A DNA stretch of 34,265 bases from assembly GCA_003224175.1 (NCBI GenBank), contig QHYQ01000288.1, forward strand, positions 1-34,265, given 5' to 3'. The stretch comes from Acidobacteriota bacterium. GTDB lineage: Bacteria; Acidobacteriota; Terriglobia; Acidiferrales; UBA7541. Every line of letters begins with the position of its first letter. The first letter of the stretch is position 1. This document shows positions 33,648 through 34,265 of the stretch, piece by piece. Position numbers and translations under genes: made by a program. The notes under the pieces are model-generated. The model searched no databases and was not told the DNA's origin. It worked only from the letters and a program-made list of their open reading frames with translations.

Positions 33648-34265
33648 TCAGGCTCCCGAGGGCGGCGGCATAGTCTCGAGCAATCGATGCAGAAGCTGGT
33701 CTGAATCGACGCGATCTGATTCCGCGTGGAAATTCAGCAAGATACGATGGCGCAGCACGGGGATGGCCAGCGAGGTGATATCGTCGTACGTCACGTGATA
33801 GCGGCGCCGCGACAGGGCGCGCGCTTTTGCTGCCAGCACAATGAACTGCGCGGCGCGTACGCTTGCTCCGTAATTGACGTACTTCTTGATAAAGTCGGGC
33901 GCCTGACCACTGTGGTGCCGGGTAGCGCGAACCAGGTCCACCACGTACCGCGCCAGCGTGTCGGCGATCGGCACCATGCGCACCAGTTGCTGGAAATCCA
34001 AAATCTCTTCGGCATTGGTTACCGCCTCAACGTGGGCCACGCGCGTGGCCGTGGTGAGGTCCACTACTTGCACCTCATGATCAGCACTCAGATAATCCAG
34101 CACCGTATTAAACAGGAAGCGGTCGAGCTGCGCTTCCGGCAGGGGATAGGTGCCTTCGAGTTCAATCGGGTTTTGCGTAGCCAAAACGAAAAAGGGAGTT
34201 GGCAGTTGATAATGATTCCCTCGAACCGTGCAGGAAAGCTCCTGCATGGCCTCCAGCAGCGCGGC
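33648..34265 (-). CDS. MoxR-family AAA+ ATPase, C-terminal part
   Basis: The window edge removes the N-terminal half, including Walker A and B; the frame stays open to the last base ([11 protein letters not shown]). What remains shows the MoxR sensor 1 segment [28 protein letters not shown] and the C-terminal lid domain with [23 protein letters not shown] (sensor 2 Arg) and [15 protein letters not shown]. MoxR ATPases remodel or insert cofactors into partner proteins, together with VWA proteins such as the two encoded downstream. Confidence 0.95.
   Translation of the reverse strand, partial: AALLEAMQELSCTVRGNHYQLPTPFFVLATQNPIELEGTYPLPEAQLDRFLFNTVLDYLSADHEVQVVDLTTATRVAHVEAVTNAEEILDFQQLVRMVPIADTLARYVVDLVRATRHHSGQAPDFIKKYVNYGASVRAAQFIVLAAKARALSRRRYHVTYDDITSLAIPVLRHRILLNFHAESDRVDSDQLLHRLLETMPPPSGA

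Overview
This is a high-GC bacterial chromosome segment in which nearly every recognisable gene is a core metabolic one. The layout suggests a member of the Acidobacteriota, but this is inferred from general gene style and not from a phylogenetic marker. The clues are a ccsA/hemX-hemA-hemC-hemD-hemB-hemL cluster, a long-form hisG operon with its own HAD phosphatase-like gene, a Ppx/SixA/CHAD/double-Tmk block, a TAT-exported MmgE/PrpD protein, and a MoxR-DUF58-BatA-DUF4175 block.

Bases 1-7471 make tetrapyrroles. hemE and the first codons of a hemN-type gene run left. A CcsA-like cytochrome c assembly protein and hemA, hemC, hemD, hemB and hemL run right, taking glutamyl-tRNA to uroporphyrinogen III. 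Bases 7700-12290 hold a probable polyphosphate/phosphate-signalling block: a Ppx/GppA-HD fusion and SixA on the plus strand, converging on a CHAD protein and two tandem thymidylate-kinase-like proteins on the minus strand. Bases 12456-19440 are a histidine operon on the minus strand in the order hisI-hisG-hisD-hisC-HAD-hisB-hisH-hisF-hisA, almost all joined by ATGA/GTGA overlaps. In front of hisI lie a consensus-like promoter, a short open reading frame with seven His codons in eight, and a hairpin followed by nine T. Together these form a histidine attenuator whose leader peptide begins almost at the predicted transcription start. msrB precedes it.

Bases 19936-24500 are a looser, accessory stretch. 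They hold a 52-residue cysteine-rich metallothionein-like gene with a perfect ribosome binding site, a TM0106-type RecB-nuclease/helicase gene broken by four lesions, interleaved inverted repeats, and a degenerate array of seven units with a period of about 38 bp. A TAT-signal MmgE/PrpD protein and a tartrate/D-malate dehydrogenase-like enzyme follow. From 27079 to the end, a minus-strand operon (MoxR ATPase, DUF58, BatA-like VWA membrane protein, giant DUF4175 protein) converges on them across a long hairpin.

The most unexpected pattern is damage. hemC/hemD, hisC and the MmgE/PrpD gene each lack an internal block that the family normally has, by estimate some 250-300 bp each, and the helicase gene has three single-base shifts and a small deletion. 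Since hemC and hisC are normally essential for haem and histidine synthesis, either the assembly has lost short blocks or this lineage is losing these pathways. Raw reads would decide. No rRNA, tRNA, CRISPR or insertion sequence was recognised.
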